Positions 46,288 to 56,977 are shown, numbered from the stretch's first letter. The stretch is 64,000 bases of DNA from Thermoactinomyces mirandus (GCF_013868055.1 NZ_JACEOL010000002.1:1-64000); one strand, 5' to 3'. Notes: a model not told the origin generated them from the letters alone. Made by a program: numbers and translations.

Positions 46288-47616
46288 ATGATCATTTATC
46301 GTTCACAGGAAAATAATTTATATTTGCCGTCAGACATGGAAAGAAGGAGAACATCTGCAGCAACACATGGGAAAGATGCGCGGGATGCTTTTGAAAAGGA
46401 TTATGGGCGGATTGTGCACAGTGCCGCTTTTCGGCGGCTCCAGTCAAAAACCCAGGTGATCGGGCGGATTGCGGGGGACTTCCACCGGACAAGGTTGACC
46501 CATTCAATGGAAGTGGCCCAAATTGCGCGGGGAATTGCCATTTATTTGAACAACAATTCTTCGTATTTTACGGGAAACAAGGCTTTGGATGTTTCTTTGC
46601 TGGAGGCAGCTGCTTTGGCCCATGATCTGGGGCATCCTCCCTTTGGTCATCGCGGAGAGGAAGCTCTGCATACGTGTATGGAAGATTATGGCGGATTTGA
46701 AGGGAATGCCCAGACATTCCGGATTCTGACCAGACTCGAAGGGGAGCAGGATGCATGCGGATTAAACCTGACCAGGGCATTGCTCATGTCCATCATGAAA
46801 TACCCGATCTTTCTGGATACGGCCATGAATCCCGGACAAGAGGAACCAGTCCTTAAACTTCCTCCCAAAGCAAGTGTTTTTCGCTGTGATCAGGAAGCTT
46901 TTGAATGGACGCTTTCCTCACTGACGGAACAGGAAAGGGATTTCCTGATGGAAACCGAGAAAGTTCCCAACCAGCATCGCCGGACATTGCACCAGACATT
47001 GGAATGCTCCATCATTGAACTGGCTGATGACATTGCTTACGGAACCCATGATGCAGAAGACGCAATCCAACTGGGATTAATTCGGCTATCCCGCCTGAAA
47101 ACACTTTTGCGTCCATTTCACAATAGCGGTATTTACCCCGAACTTCAGGAAGCGAGCAAAGATCTGGACGGTCTTGATCCGGAAGACACCCAGTTAAAGT
47201 ATCGTTTGAAAAAAGTGTTTGCCAGATTGATCTCCACCTTTATTACGCATGTGCAGGTAGTGGAAAATCAATTTCCTGCCAGCACGCCCCGGCTGCAGTT
47301 TCATGTGGCTTTACCCGGAGATTTGCGAACCTTGCTGGACTGTCTGAAACAGCTGGTTTCCGAAAAGGTGATCCATTCACAACGGGTGCAAACCATTTCA
47401 TGGAAAGGAAAGCATGTCATTCATTGTCTGTTTCATGCTTTTATGACAGAAGACCGTTTGTTGACAGAGCATGATCGGATGCTTGTTAATTGTTCAGCTA
47501 CCGAGGCGGAACGCGCACGGGTGGTGTGTGATTACATTGCCGGCATGACCGATTCATTTGCAATGCGGATGTATGACCGATTATTTGGACAAAGCCGCAA
47601 TTTTTTTGATTATTGA
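46288..47616 (+). CDS. dgt: Deoxyguanosinetriphosphate triphosphohydrolase-like protein
   Basis: 442 residues from the ATG at 46288 behind AAGGGTGAGG. HD-domain hydrolase splitting dGTP to deoxyguanosine and tripolyphosphate. HD metal ligands: His in RLTHSMEVAQIA (near residue 70) and His-Asp in ALAHDLGHPPFGHRGE near 110; the conserved AFRRLQSKTQVIG precedes them. A dNTP-balancing role is expected. Confidence 0.9.
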   Translation: MIIYRSQENNLYLPSDMERRRTSAATHGKDARDAFEKDYGRIVHSAAFRRLQSKTQVIGRIAGDFHRTRLTHSMEVAQIARGIAIYLNNNSSYFTGNKALDVSLLEAAALAHDLGHPPFGHRGEEALHTCMEDYGGFEGNAQTFRILTRLEGEQDACGLNLTRALLMSIMKYPIFLDTAMNPGQEEPVLKLPPKASVFRCDQEAFEWTLSSLTEQERDFLMETEKVPNQHRRTLHQTLECSIIELADDIAYGTHDAEDAIQLGLIRLSRLKTLLRPFHNSGIYPELQEASKDLDGLDPEDTQLKYRLKKVFARLISTFITHVQVVENQFPASTPRLQFHVALPGDLRTLLDCLKQLVSEKVIHSQRVQTISWKGKHVIHCLFHAFMTEDRLLTEHDRMLVNCSATEAERARVVCDYIAGMTDSFAMRMYDRLFGQSRNFFDY

Positions 47617-47875
47617 CTGAAGAAAAACGGAAAACAGGGGATGTTTGGCTGTCTTTGGAGAGTAAAACAAACAGATCAGCGAACGCAATGGTTTTGTAAT
47701 AAAACAAAAAATCAGGAAAGTACAAGATTGCGAACACCATGATGGCGGTGATATAGTTTGGAAGAGGAAGAAATTGTAAACTTGGAGGAACAGGCAGCTG
47801 AAGATGGACTTCATTCAATATGGATCAATCCATCGGTTTCCCGTCACCACTTGAGACGGAGGTAGGAGTAGTGTC

Positions 47876-48259
47876 ATGATTTACAATGTAAAACCTTGCT
47901 CCAATGAGTTAGGGGAAATCCTGAAAGAAATTGATGAAAGCATTCGGCAATTGAATGAGCTGTCAGAATTAGACCGAAAGTCCGCCCAAATAATGAGAAT
48001 CAGCAAAAAAGTGGAATGGATGCTGGAGCGGACGCAAGAAGGGGAATGGGAAGGAATCCATACCCAGTTGCAGGAGCTGATTTATTACCTGGAATTATGC
48101 TGTTTTAGCTGGACGAAAATGAATGGAGATCATTTTCATGTTTATCTGGAGGAAGTGAATCAGCGTTACCGGATGTTGCTGTGGGTTTTGTACACCTTCC
48201 ATAAACAGAGAAAAAAACGGACAATGCAAGCTTACGGAAAAACGGGGGAGAGCAAATGA
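47876..48259 (+). CDS. Hypothetical helical protein, 127 residues
   Basis: The ATG follows GGTAGGAG by 7-8 bases. The product is predicted to be all-helical and charged, with heptad-like stretches (ILKEIDESIRQLNELSELDRK), two Cys in ELCCFSW, and a basic tail KQRKKRTMQAY. No membrane segment or signal peptide. The family is not recognised. It stands alone between dgt and zwf. Confidence 0.6.
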   Translation: MIYNVKPCSNELGEILKEIDESIRQLNELSELDRKSAQIMRISKKVEWMLERTQEGEWEGIHTQLQELIYYLELCCFSWTKMNGDHFHVYLEEVNQRYRMLLWVLYTFHKQRKKRTMQAYGKTGESK

Positions 48260-48753
48260 CACTGCCTTGACAGCTTGACAGGAAAAGACCGAATAGTAGT
48301 ATAAAGTTGCTTAAATGCTAAAAACAAACCTGTTAACCTTGCTTTGGAATAAGAGAAGACGGAATGAAACGGATGAAAATTTGTCCTGACCATTTTTTCT
48401 TTCAGTGGGATAAAGATGGCAACAGGTTCTGTAAATGATCTTCCATTATATGTTATAATAAATCTCAAGCTCTTTACCGGCTTCAGGAGCTTGGGTGTAC
48501 TGACCAGATGAGAGGAGCGTTTGTTGAAGCGGTCAGCTTTAAAACCCGCCTCCACAATATGTTTTTGCAGTCTATGCTCTTTCCGATAAGGAAGGGCTTG
48601 TTTTATCTCATCCCATATTACAATCATCTGATTTTTGTTTGCAGAACTTGGTTCACCGGAACCTGGAGTCGTGTACCGAATGAACAACGAGGATGGAACA
48701 CATATTAACATCAGGAATGATAGAGAACGTTGTTGTAATAAAGGAGTGACATC
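48260..48753. other. Intergenic region upstream of zwf
   Basis: No coding frame with a ribosome site. A minus-strand open frame crosses it, but it looks accidental. A consensus -10 TATAAT lies near 48459, without a well-placed -35. It should contain the zwf promoter. Confidence 0.35.
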
Positions 48754-50289
48754 ATGACTCAGACTAGAATGGCAGATCCCTTTTCACTGGTTATTTTTGG
48801 AGCGACGGGTGATCTGGCAAAGCGGAAACTGTTTCCGGCCATGTTCAATCTGTTTAAAAGCCGAATATTGCCTGATCATTTTTTGATTGTCGGTGTTGGA
48901 CGATCCATACGAACCGTTGACGCTTTTCGTCAGGCTGTACGAAATTCCGTTGAAAACTACAGTCGGTTTCAAATAGATTCGGAGGCTGAATGGTCGGAGT
49001 TTGTAAGGCATTTTCAGTATACTTCCTCGGATATCCACGATGATCAAGGCTACCGGGAGATGAAGGGGATTATTGAAGAACATGAAAAACAGCTTGAAGT
49101 CACATTTAACCGCTTATTCTACCTGGCGATTGCTCCTGGCCTGTTTGCGACGGTTTCCCAAAAACTGAAGGCATCGGGTCTGGCTGCTGCCAATGGTTAC
49201 AAACGCCTGATCATCGAAAAGCCGATTGGACATGATTATGAGTCAGCCAGGGAATTAAATAAGCAGATTAAAAGAACATTTGAGGAAGAAGAGATATATC
49301 GGATCGATCATTATTTGGGCAAGGAAATGATACAGAATATCGAAGTGATCCGCTTTGCCAATTCCCTGTTCGAACCTTTGTGGAATCACAGATATATTGA
49401 ATCGGTTCAGATTACGGCCAGTGAAACGGTCGGGGTGGAAGAACGGGCCAATTATTATGATCGGGCCGGGGCCCTCAGGGATATGGTGCAGAATCATTTA
49501 CTGCAAATGTTAATGATGGTTTGTATGGAGCCGCCGAGCAGGCTGAAAACAGAAGCCATTCATGATGAGAAAATCAAGGTGCTGCGTTCCCTGCGCCGGT
49601 ATGGAGAAGACGAAGTTGGAAAATATTTTGTACGTGCCCAATACCGGGAAGGGAAAATGAATGGAAAACGGGTTCCTGCTTACCGGGATGAACCGGGAAT
49701 TGATAAAAACTCAATGACGGAAACATTTGTTGCGGCAAAACTGTATGTGGACAATTTACGCTGGGCAGAGGTTCCGTTTTATATCCGCACAGGCAAACGC
49801 ATGGCTGAAAAAGTGACAAAAATTATTGTCCAGTTTAAAGATATGCCTAAAAATCTCTATTTCAACAGGGATAACGATCTGAAACCAAATATATTGGAAA
49901 TCAGCATTCATCCTGAAGAAGGGATAAAACTGTTTTTAAATGCCAAAAAGCCGGGGACAGATAACCAGATAACACCCATTGCCATGGAATATTGTAACAA
50001 CTGTGAAGAGGAGACGCCGGAAGCTTATGAATCACTCATCTATGATGCCATTATTGGCGATCAGACCTACTTTACACATTGGGCTGAAGTCGCATTGGCA
50101 TGGAAATTTATCGATCCCGTCCGCCGCCTCTGGGATCAGGACCCGCAGTCGCTCCAGTTTTATGATAGCGGAACGTGGGGTCCCAAGAAAGCCCATGAAT
50201 TACTGGCACAGGAAGGACATGGCTGGTGGCCGCAATATTCCGGGGCTCAGCCGGAGATTATCAAGGCGAACGAATTGCCATTCAAATAA
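48754..50289 (+). CDS. zwf: Glucose-6-phosphate 1-dehydrogenase
   Basis: 511 residues. Oxidises glucose 6-phosphate to 6-phosphogluconolactone with NADP, the entry to the pentose phosphate pathway. Cofactor motif GATGDLAKRKLFPAMF at the N-terminus; substrate and catalytic motif RIDHYLGKEMIQN near residue 182. AAGGAGTGACATC precedes the ATG. Notable because the glucose PTS of this genome is broken, so glucose 6-phosphate must come from another route. Confidence 0.95.
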   Translation: MTQTRMADPFSLVIFGATGDLAKRKLFPAMFNLFKSRILPDHFLIVGVGRSIRTVDAFRQAVRNSVENYSRFQIDSEAEWSEFVRHFQYTSSDIHDDQGYREMKGIIEEHEKQLEVTFNRLFYLAIAPGLFATVSQKLKASGLAAANGYKRLIIEKPIGHDYESARELNKQIKRTFEEEEIYRIDHYLGKEMIQNIEVIRFANSLFEPLWNHRYIESVQITASETVGVEERANYYDRAGALRDMVQNHLLQMLMMVCMEPPSRLKTEAIHDEKIKVLRSLRRYGEDEVGKYFVRAQYREGKMNGKRVPAYRDEPGIDKNSMTETFVAAKLYVDNLRWAEVPFYIRTGKRMAEKVTKIIVQFKDMPKNLYFNRDNDLKPNILEISIHPEEGIKLFLNAKKPGTDNQITPIAMEYCNNCEEETPEAYESLIYDAIIGDQTYFTHWAEVALAWKFIDPVRRLWDQDPQSLQFYDSGTWGPKKAHELLAQEGHGWWPQYSGAQPEIIKANELPFK

Positions 50290-50306
50290 GCCAAGGAGAG
50301 AGAACG

Positions 50307-50936
50307 ATGAAAATATATGATGTTTCAATGCCGATTGTTCCAGATATGCAAGTATATAAAAACAAACCGGAAAAGAAACCGTTGATCCGGGTTGTCCAGG
50401 ATTTTGATACAGCATCGGCCAGAGAATCAAGGATCGATATGGATGTACATTGCGGTACACATATAGATTCCCCGCTGCATATGTTTCCTGAGGGGGGAAC
50501 AATGGAAACCATTTCGCTTGACCGTCTGGTTGGAAAAGCACGGGTGTTGGACCTGACTCATGTTGAGGGCGGCATTTCAAGAGAGGATCTGGAAGACAAA
50601 GAGATTCAGGCGGGGGAATTTCTTTTGCTCAAAACCAGAAACTCCGGGCAGGATCAATTTGATTTTGAGTTTGTCTATTTGAAAGAGGATGGAGCCATCT
50701 ATCTGGTGGAAAAACAGATAAGAGGAGTCGGGATTGATGCGCTGGGAATTGAACGTTCCCAACCCGGGCATCCGACCCACAAGAACTTGTTCCGGGCAGG
50801 TGTCATTATCATGGAAGGATTACGGCTCCAGGGAGTTCCGGAAGATACTTACTTCATGGTGGCTGCCCCGATTAAACTGGTAAATACAGAAGCTGCCCCC
50901 GCCCGGGTCATCCTGTTTAAAGGCATCACAGAATAA
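50307..50936 (+). CDS. Cyclase family protein, KynB-like metal hydrolase
   Basis: 209 residues from the ATG at 50307 behind AAGGAGAG, 17 bases after zwf. The metal-binding motif HCGTHIDSPLHM (near residue 50) defines the kynurenine formamidase/cyclase superfamily. The substrate could be N-formylkynurenine, but many members act on other amides or lactones. Co-transcription with zwf suggests a possible lactone substrate; this is inference. Confidence 0.8.
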   Translation: MKIYDVSMPIVPDMQVYKNKPEKKPLIRVVQDFDTASARESRIDMDVHCGTHIDSPLHMFPEGGTMETISLDRLVGKARVLDLTHVEGGISREDLEDKEIQAGEFLLLKTRNSGQDQFDFEFVYLKEDGAIYLVEKQIRGVGIDALGIERSQPGHPTHKNLFRAGVIIMEGLRLQGVPEDTYFMVAAPIKLVNTEAAPARVILFKGITE

Positions 50937-50945
50937 GGAACAGAT

Positions 50946-50980
50946 AAAGGGCGGACCGGTTCAGGTTGGCCCTTTTTCAC
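50946..50980 (+). terminator. Intrinsic terminator after the cyclase gene
   Basis: AAAGGGC and GCCCTTT pair across a 16-base loop, with TTTC after. Confidence 0.7.
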
Positions 50981-51331
50981 AAAATTAAAGACGTATATTA
51001 AAATATGATTATTTATCAATTCCAAGTGGCAGAAGAGAGTACCCCGTTTAATTTCAAGGCCTTACAGCAACTATTTGGATGGGCGTTTAACCGATGAGAA
51101 TTAGTCTGATATTAGGACTGAATTGCAGCGATGGAGAAGGATGTCGGCTAATCGTTGTTGCTGGCAGTTGACAGACAGGCCGTTTTCGGAATGTTATCTT
51201 ATAGTGAGATTCAATGTTCTTTTGAAGCCTGGTGAATACCTGCTTTGCCCGGTTAAGAAACTCGATTCTGGTTAAAAGAGAAGGGTTGCCGGAGATTCCC
51301 CGGGCATTTACCGGCCCTGCTAGTCAATCAT
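50981..51331. other. Intergenic region with no recognised feature
   Basis: No coding frame, repeat or clear promoter was found. It precedes a degenerate XRE-type fragment. Confidence 0.4.
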
Positions 51332-51580
51332 TTGAAGTTCTGTTCGATCCGTTATAATTGGCGGATCTGTATTGCGAGACAGTTAATCGCTTTCCGGATT
51401 TTCCGGGGGATGTCCCAGGCTGAACCGTCCAAAAAGCCGGGAGTAACACCGCTGCAGGTGTCACAGGATGAACGGAACGAATATGGTGGTGTCAGCATGG
51501 AGAAGGTGAAACAGGTACTCAAAGCATTGGACATGAATGTGTTTATCGTTCCCCATGAGCAGGAAAAGATGTCGGGTTAA
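51332..51580 (+). pseudogene. Degenerate XRE-type HTH fragment
   Basis: An 82-codon frame with no ribosome site. Its last 60 residues align by eye with XRE antitoxin/repressor domains: RGMSQAEPSKKPGVTPLQVS, then NEYGGVSMEKVKQVLKAL. Leu-to-Pro changes (SQAEPSKKPG where SQAELSKKLG is expected) would break the helices. It is probably the remains of a toxin-antitoxin type gene. Confidence 0.5.
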
Positions 51581-51589
51581 CAGTTTCTT

Positions 51590-52393
51590 TCATGATTCCA
51601 GGTAAAATAGCCCGGCGTTTATGACACTGATTTCGATGCGTGGATGATATTGCCAGACCAGCTCCTGTTCCTGCTGCTTTTTTTCTTTTAAAAGTTCCTC
51701 GTTTTGCTGGATATTTTCCGGATAATAGGAGTTAAGCTGTGCCAATTCGGCGGAAAACCGCTTTTTAGCTTTCCTGGCCCATGTCAGGTCTTCCTGTTTG
51801 ATTTGCTCTTCCAGATAAAATTCCAATTCTCCGACAGCTTCCATCAGGGAAAGGCGCTGGGCAGGAACATGCCGGTTTGGCGGGATGTGGGAAGACCATT
51901 TTCGTCCAGCCACCGTTTCATAAAACGATTCAGCCACTTCGCCGTTCAAAAGATTTATACCCAAATGACACAGGCGGTCTTTTTTCTGGTCACAGATGTA
52001 AGAAATTTTGTAATTGATCCCCAGCCACGGTGAATAAGGTTTTGGCGGAGACTGGGGCGGATGCCATTTGGGCACTTCATAAAGGCGCACAAATTTTCCG
52101 TGCTTTTGGGCGGACTCAAGCATTTTACGAAAACGCGGGGCGCCAAAATAAAAAAGTTCCCCTTTGATGTCAGGAGGATGGCTGTCCGGTTCAAAAATCA
52201 GGCAAAGTTGAACCGGATTCGGCTTTATGCCCATTTTTTCAACGTACATCCAGTAAAAGGGGCGATTCAGCAAATCCTTGTCTGCCAGTACTGATAGCTG
52301 GGTGACAAGACAAGTCGGTGTTGATTCAATAATCTGGCACCCGTAAAGATGGAGATACCGTTCTGTCCATTTTCTGACTTGGGCTTGATCCAT
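51590..52393 (-). CDS. yqhG: YqhG family protein
   Basis: About 267 residues from the ATG at 52393; AAAGAGGATG lies about 12 bases upstream. Soluble protein with a Lys/Glu-rich C-terminal coiled segment (QQNEELLKEKKQQEQELVWQ). In B. subtilis yqhG follows yqhH next to the gcv operon, as here. Function unknown. It overlaps the helicase gene by 68 bases. Confidence 0.75.
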   Translation of the reverse strand: MDQAQVRKWTERYLHLYGCQIIESTPTCLVTQLSVLADKDLLNRPFYWMYVEKMGIKPNPVQLCLIFEPDSHPPDIKGELFYFGAPRFRKMLESAQKHGKFVRLYEVPKWHPPQSPPKPYSPWLGINYKISYICDQKKDRLCHLGINLLNGEVAESFYETVAGRKWSSHIPPNRHVPAQRLSLMEAVGELEFYLEEQIKQEDLTWARKAKKRFSAELAQLNSYYPENIQQNEELLKEKKQQEQELVWQYHPRIEISVINAGLFYLES

Positions 52394-54125
52394 ACAGCAA
52401 CACATCCTCTTTTTCCCGTTGTTCCTTTTGGACAACCTCTTTAGCCTTAAAGAATGAATCTCCCCACCTGCTCAACTGTTCGCGAATCTGCCGGTCATTA
52501 TCCGCTTCTAGCATAATGCGCATCAAGCTGTTCTCAACGCCTTCTTTGGATTCCATTTTCTCCAGGATCATTTCCAGCTCCCCGATGATCGATTCAAACA
52601 GGTTGATTTTTTCATGCAGCAGCCAGATAATGTGCTCCTCAATCGTGTCTACCGTGGCAAAGTTATAGATATGGACGTCCCTGGTTTGGCCCAGACGATG
52701 AATTCTGCCGATTCGCTGTTCAACCCGCATCGGGTTCCATGGCATATCATAGTTGATCATATGCTGGCAAAACTGAAGATTGATGCCTTCTCCCCCTGCT
52801 TCTGTGGCCACCATTACCTGGGAACGCTTCTGAAACAATTCCATCATCCAGTCCTTTTTGTTCCGGTTAAAGCCTCCACGGAACGGAACTGCCTGAATCC
52901 CGGCATTCAGTAATTCGCGCATCAGCATTTCCTGGGTTGCGCGATATTCGGTGAAAAGAACAACCTTTTCCGGAGACAGACGGCGAATCAGTTCGACAGC
53001 CGTTTTTACTTTGGATGAATATTTTACATTGCGCAGCAGTTGGATCAAGTGAGAGACCTCCGGTGAAATTTCCGATTGACCTTTTGCCCCTTTTTGAAGT
53101 AGTTTAAATAATGTATGAAAGACTGCGTCACGGCTGCTGCAAACCTCTTTTTGCAGAACCAGCAGGGACAACATGTTTTTCATATCCAGGAATTTATGAT
53201 ATTTTTGACGTACAAAGCGGGTAATTGCATCATAAAGGGCACGCTCATCAGATGACAGTTCAATGGTAATGGTCTTGACAATCCGTTTTGTCATTGGGAG
53301 TTGCTGATCTGAGCGCCGGTTGCGAATCAGGACACGCCGGATTTCTTCCTGAAGGCGTTTTTCATTTTTGGCTTTTCTTTTGCCGGCTACATAATTGCTC
53401 TGAAATTGCGACTGTTTTCCAAGTTGTCCCGGCTTTAACAAGGTTACCAGATTATACAGCTCATTGATTTCGTTTTGGATCGGTGTTGCAGTCAGAAGCA
53501 GGCAATACTTTTTCTGCAACTGGTTGATAAACTGCCAGTTTTTCGTGCGCCGGTTTTTCAGCTTGTGCGCTTCATCCACGATCACGAGATCGTAATGCTG
53601 ATTCAGGGTCTGTTCGCGATGCGGTTCCCGTTTGGCCGTATCGATGGATGCGACCAGGATATCATATTTATCCCACATCCATGCCTTTTTCTGGGCTATC
53701 GCCGGAATTTGGAATTTTTGGTTTAATTCTCTTGTCCACTGCAAAACCAGTGAAGACGGAACCAGTATCAAGGCGCGTTTTACCAGGCCGCGGATAATAT
53801 ATTCCTTGAGAATCAGGCTGGCTTCGATTGTTTTGCCCAATCCTACCTCATCGGCCAGGATGGCGCGGCCATGCATTTCATTGATGACGCGTTTGGCCAC
53901 TTCGATCTGATGGGGAAGGGGTTCAAATCCCCGGATCTGTTTCAGGCACTGGATGGATTCAAAAGAAGGGATTGCTTCTGCTTTCGCAGCTTCAAGAGCA
54001 AGTTGGAACCGTTCCCAAGTGGACCAATGTTGATTTGTTTCTACCTGCGACAAAAATGGATGAAGCCATTTTCGATCAAAGCGAATCGGGGGTTGCATCG
54101 GTTTGATCCACCTTTCCATCGTCAT
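52326..54125 (-). CDS. yqhH: SNF2-family DNA/RNA helicase, YqhH-like
   Basis: 599 residues. Motif I DEVGLGKTIEA near residue 92, motif II VDEAHKLKNRRT near 185, motif III LLLTATPIQN, and in the second RecA domain EQRIGRIHRLGQTRDVHIYNF near 473. A typical bacterial SNF2-like ATPase of RapA type. It is divergent from the gcv operon, matching the B. subtilis yqhH position. Confidence 0.87.
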   Translation of the reverse strand: MTMERWIKPMQPPIRFDRKWLHPFLSQVETNQHWSTWERFQLALEAAKAEAIPSFESIQCLKQIRGFEPLPHQIEVAKRVINEMHGRAILADEVGLGKTIEASLILKEYIIRGLVKRALILVPSSLVLQWTRELNQKFQIPAIAQKKAWMWDKYDILVASIDTAKREPHREQTLNQHYDLVIVDEAHKLKNRRTKNWQFINQLQKKYCLLLTATPIQNEINELYNLVTLLKPGQLGKQSQFQSNYVAGKRKAKNEKRLQEEIRRVLIRNRRSDQQLPMTKRIVKTITIELSSDERALYDAITRFVRQKYHKFLDMKNMLSLLVLQKEVCSSRDAVFHTLFKLLQKGAKGQSEISPEVSHLIQLLRNVKYSSKVKTAVELIRRLSPEKVVLFTEYRATQEMLMRELLNAGIQAVPFRGGFNRNKKDWMMELFQKRSQVMVATEAGGEGINLQFCQHMINYDMPWNPMRVEQRIGRIHRLGQTRDVHIYNFATVDTIEEHIIWLLHEKINLFESIIGELEMILEKMESKEGVENSLMRIMLEADNDRQIREQLSRWGDSFFKAKEVVQKEQREKEDVLLYGSSPSQKMDRTVSPSLRVPDY

Positions 54126-54191
54126 TTATCCCGTTATAGTATGGATCAAACCGGGAAAATCATGCATATAACAAAAACACGAACTTTTAAA

Positions 54192-54219
54192 TTGTTTATA
54201 TCGAAAACAATCGTAAAAT
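54192..54219 (+). promoter_or_regulatory. Candidate promoter for the glycine riboswitch-gcv operon
   Basis: TTGTTT (54192-54197) and TAAAAT (54214-54219) with 16-base spacing, about 45 bases before the riboswitch. Confidence 0.4.
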
Positions 54220-54264
54220 ATGGCAAAATAGGGTTTGAAGAACAGGATATCATTCGGCGATTGA

Positions 54265-54445
54265 AGGCGGGAGGAGAGACCACGGTTGTGGCGCCGAAGG
54301 AGCAAGCCGTATCAGGCGAATCTCTCAGGCAAAAGGAGGCCCGCTGGACGCACCTCTGGAGAGAGCTGATCTTGTCGATGAGCCACCAAAGGGGCAACTT
54401 CACGTACCCTCGTGAAGCAACTCTCAGGTTATGGGACAGAGTGTT
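54265..54445 (+). promoter_or_regulatory. Tandem glycine riboswitch
   Basis: Two glycine aptamers in series. Aptamer 1 (about 54268-54345) carries GAGGAGAGACCAC, GCGCCGAAGGAGCAAGCC and AATCTCTCAGGCAAAAGGA. Aptamer 2 (about 54350-54442) carries GGAGAGAGCTGATC, CACCAAAGGGGCAAC and AACTCTCAGG. Glycine binding normally turns on the downstream gcv genes by preventing termination, and the terminator that follows fits this. Confidence 0.93.
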
Positions 54446-54452
54446 TACCTTG

Positions 54453-54480
54453 CAAAAGGAAACGCTTTGTCCTTTTTTAT
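54453..54480 (+). terminator. Riboswitch-controlled terminator
   Basis: AAAAGGA (54454-54460) pairs with TCCTTTT (54470-54476) and a T run follows. It lies just after aptamer 2 and before gcvT, as expected for the expression platform. Confidence 0.8.
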
Positions 54481-54510
54481 TTGCAGCAAGCATGGTGAGG
54501 AGGAATTTGA

Positions 54511-55605
54511 GTGAGCCAATTAAAAAGAACCTCTTTATACGATGTGTATAAAGATGAGGCCAAGATGGTTCCGTTTGGTGGTTGGGAAATGCCAGTCCAA
54601 TTCGGCGGAATCAAAAGGGAACATGAAGCTGTCCGCACAAAAGCGGGACTGTTTGACGTTTCCCATATGGGAGAGATCCTGGTCAGCGGCCCCGATGCGC
54701 TGGCACTTGTTCAAAAGCTGACCACCAACGATGCCTCCAGGCTTAAAACAGGTAGTGTCCAATATACTGTCATGTGCCTTGAAAATGGCGGAACCGTTGA
54801 TGATCTTCTGGTTTACCGTACCGGAGAGCAGGAGTATCTGCTCGTAATCAATGCCTCCAACACAGAAAAAGATTTTAACTGGATCAAGGAGCATGCAACC
54901 GGCGAAGTTCTAATCCGAAATATTTCTGATGAAATGGCACAATTGGCCTTGCAGGGGCCGTTGGCGGAAAGCGTGATGCAGCGTTTGACAACGGCCGATT
55001 TGTCGGAAATCCGTTTTTTTAAATTCAGGCAGGATGTTGAGATTGCGGGAGTGAAGAGCCTGGTTTCCAGAACGGGATACACAGGAGAGGACGGTTTTGA
55101 AATTTATTTTAAAGCGGAAGATGCGCCTGCCTTATGGAAAGCGATTCTGGCAGAGGGAGAAAGCGATGGTGTGCTACCATGCGGATTGGGTGCACGTGAT
55201 ACCTTGCGGTTTGAAGCGGCTCTCCCACTGTATGGTCAGGAACTGTCCGAAATGATTACGCCGGTTGAAGCCGGTCTTGCATTTACGGTCAAGCCGGATA
55301 AAGGGGAATTTATCGGACGGGAAGTTTTGGCCCGGCAAAAACAAGAAGGCGCTTCCCGCAAGCTGGTTGGTTTGGAAATGATCGACCGTGGAATTCCGCG
55401 TACCCACTGTTCGGTGTATTCCGGAGAGGAACTGATTGGCGAAGTGACCACAGGAACGCAATCTCCCACCCTGAAAAAGAATATCGGGCTTGCTTTAGTG
55501 AAAACGGAATATGCCAAAACCGGCGAAGTGGTGGAAGTTGAAATTCGCCGTAAAAAGCTGAAGGCAAAGATTATCAGAATACCCTTTTATAAACGGCAGA
55601 AATAA
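54511..55605 (+). CDS. gcvT: Glycine cleavage system aminomethyltransferase (T protein)
   Basis: 364 residues with a GTG start behind GGTGAGGAGG. Transfers the methylene unit from aminomethyl-lipoyl GcvH to tetrahydrofolate, releasing ammonia. The N-terminal [24 protein letters not shown] near residue 185 and the C-terminal [18 protein letters not shown] are family signatures. First gene of the riboswitch-controlled operon. Confidence 0.95.
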   Translation: MSQLKRTSLYDVYKDEAKMVPFGGWEMPVQFGGIKREHEAVRTKAGLFDVSHMGEILVSGPDALALVQKLTTNDASRLKTGSVQYTVMCLENGGTVDDLLVYRTGEQEYLLVINASNTEKDFNWIKEHATGEVLIRNISDEMAQLALQGPLAESVMQRLTTADLSEIRFFKFRQDVEIAGVKSLVSRTGYTGEDGFEIYFKAEDAPALWKAILAEGESDGVLPCGLGARDTLRFEAALPLYGQELSEMITPVEAGLAFTVKPDKGEFIGREVLARQKQEGASRKLVGLEMIDRGIPRTHCSVYSGEELIGEVTTGTQSPTLKKNIGLALVKTEYAKTGEVVEVEIRRKKLKAKIIRIPFYKRQK

Positions 55606-55627
55606 ATAGAGAAAGGTGAGGTTGGGC

Positions 55628-56977
55628 ATGGCAAAATTCCGTTATTTACCCATGACTGAACAAGATGAGAAAGACATGATACAGGCAATCGGGGTAAACT
55701 CCGTCCGGGAACTGTTTGCAGAAATTCCAGAAAGTGTACGTTTTTCAGGTAATCTGGAAATTCCTGCTGCGATGTCCGAATCCGCTTTGCTGAAACATAT
55801 GGGGCGCCTGGCAGCGAAAAACGCTTCGTTTGACCAGTATATCTCTTTTTTGGGAGCCGGTGTTTATGAACACCATATTCCCAGTGTGGTAAACCATGTC
55901 GTCTCCCGATCAGAGTTTTATACCGCATATACTCCCTACCAGCCCGAAATCAGCCAGGGTGAACTGCAGGCGATTTTTGAATTTCAGACCATGATTTGTG
56001 AACTTACCGGAATGGATGTGGCCAATTCGTCCATGTATGACGGATTTACGGCGTTGGCAGAAGCGGCGGGTATGGCAGCTGCAGCGTCCCGTCGGAAAAA
56101 AATCGTTGTGTCTGAGACGGTTCATCCGGAAGCACGCCAAATTTTGGCCACTTATGCAAAGGGGGCTGGTTGGGAAGTTGTGCAAGTACCGGCCAAAGAC
56201 GGTTTAACCGATCTGGAGGCACTTGAAAAATTGTCTGATGAAAGGACAGCCGCTGTTCTTGTCCAGTCTCCCAATTTCTTTGGAAATATTGAAGATTTGG
56301 GTGCTGTGGAAAAAATCGCCCATGCGCACAAAAAGCTGTTTGTGGTAAGTGCCAATCCCCTGTCTTTGGGCCTGTTGAAGCCGCCAGGCCATTTCGGAGC
56401 CGACATTGTAGTCGGGGATGCACAGCCACTGGGAATTTCAGCTTCCTTTGGCGGTCCTCATTGCGGATACTTTGCCACGACCAAAAAACTGATGCGCCGC
56501 ATTCCCGGGCGAATTGTCGGACAGACCGTAGATGAAGAAGGAGTGCGCGGCTTTGTCCTGACATTGCAGGCCCGGGAGCAGCATATTCGCCGGGATAAAG
56601 CCACCTCCAACATTTGTTCCAACCAGGCGCTCATGGCATTGGCTGCCAGTGTTTACATGTCGTCGCTTGGAAAAAAGGGCATGCAGGAAGTGGCAAGGCT
56701 GAATATACAAAAAGCGCATTATGCCAAAAAACGGCTGGCTTTGGTTCCCGGTGTACGCATCGTACATGAGCAGCCATTTTTCAATGAGTTTGTGATCGAA
56801 TTGGACCGTCCTGCCAAAGAGATTAACCGGGAGTTGATAAAACTGGGAATTATCGGTGGCTATGATCTGGGCAGAATCAATCCGGCATGGAAAAAACAGA
56901 TGTTAATCGCTGTAACGGAAGTTCGCACGAAAGAAGAAATCGACCTGTTGGCGGAAGGCTTGGGGGGATTGCTATGA
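55628..56977 (+). CDS. gcvPA: Glycine dehydrogenase (decarboxylating) subunit 1
   Basis: 449 residues from the ATG at 55628 behind GAAAGGTGAGG. The N-terminal half of the P protein, which decarboxylates glycine with pyridoxal phosphate. MLLKHMG-type start region and [21 protein letters not shown] are typical. Its stop overlaps the start of gcvPB (ATGA). Confidence 0.95.
   Translation: MAKFRYLPMTEQDEKDMIQAIGVNSVRELFAEIPESVRFSGNLEIPAAMSESALLKHMGRLAAKNASFDQYISFLGAGVYEHHIPSVVNHVVSRSEFYTAYTPYQPEISQGELQAIFEFQTMICELTGMDVANSSMYDGFTALAEAAGMAAAASRRKKIVVSETVHPEARQILATYAKGAGWEVVQVPAKDGLTDLEALEKLSDERTAAVLVQSPNFFGNIEDLGAVEKIAHAHKKLFVVSANPLSLGLLKPPGHFGADIVVGDAQPLGISASFGGPHCGYFATTKKLMRRIPGRIVGQTVDEEGVRGFVLTLQAREQHIRRDKATSNICSNQALMALAASVYMSSLGKKGMQEVARLNIQKAHYAKKRLALVPGVRIVHEQPFFNEFVIELDRPAKEINRELIKLGIIGGYDLGRINPAWKKQMLIAVTEVRTKEEIDLLAEGLGGLL

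Noticed and set aside
48232-48711. 159-codon minus-strand frame upstream of zwf
   Set aside because: No ribosome site, overlaps the 127-residue gene at one end, and the sequence does not resemble a protein family.
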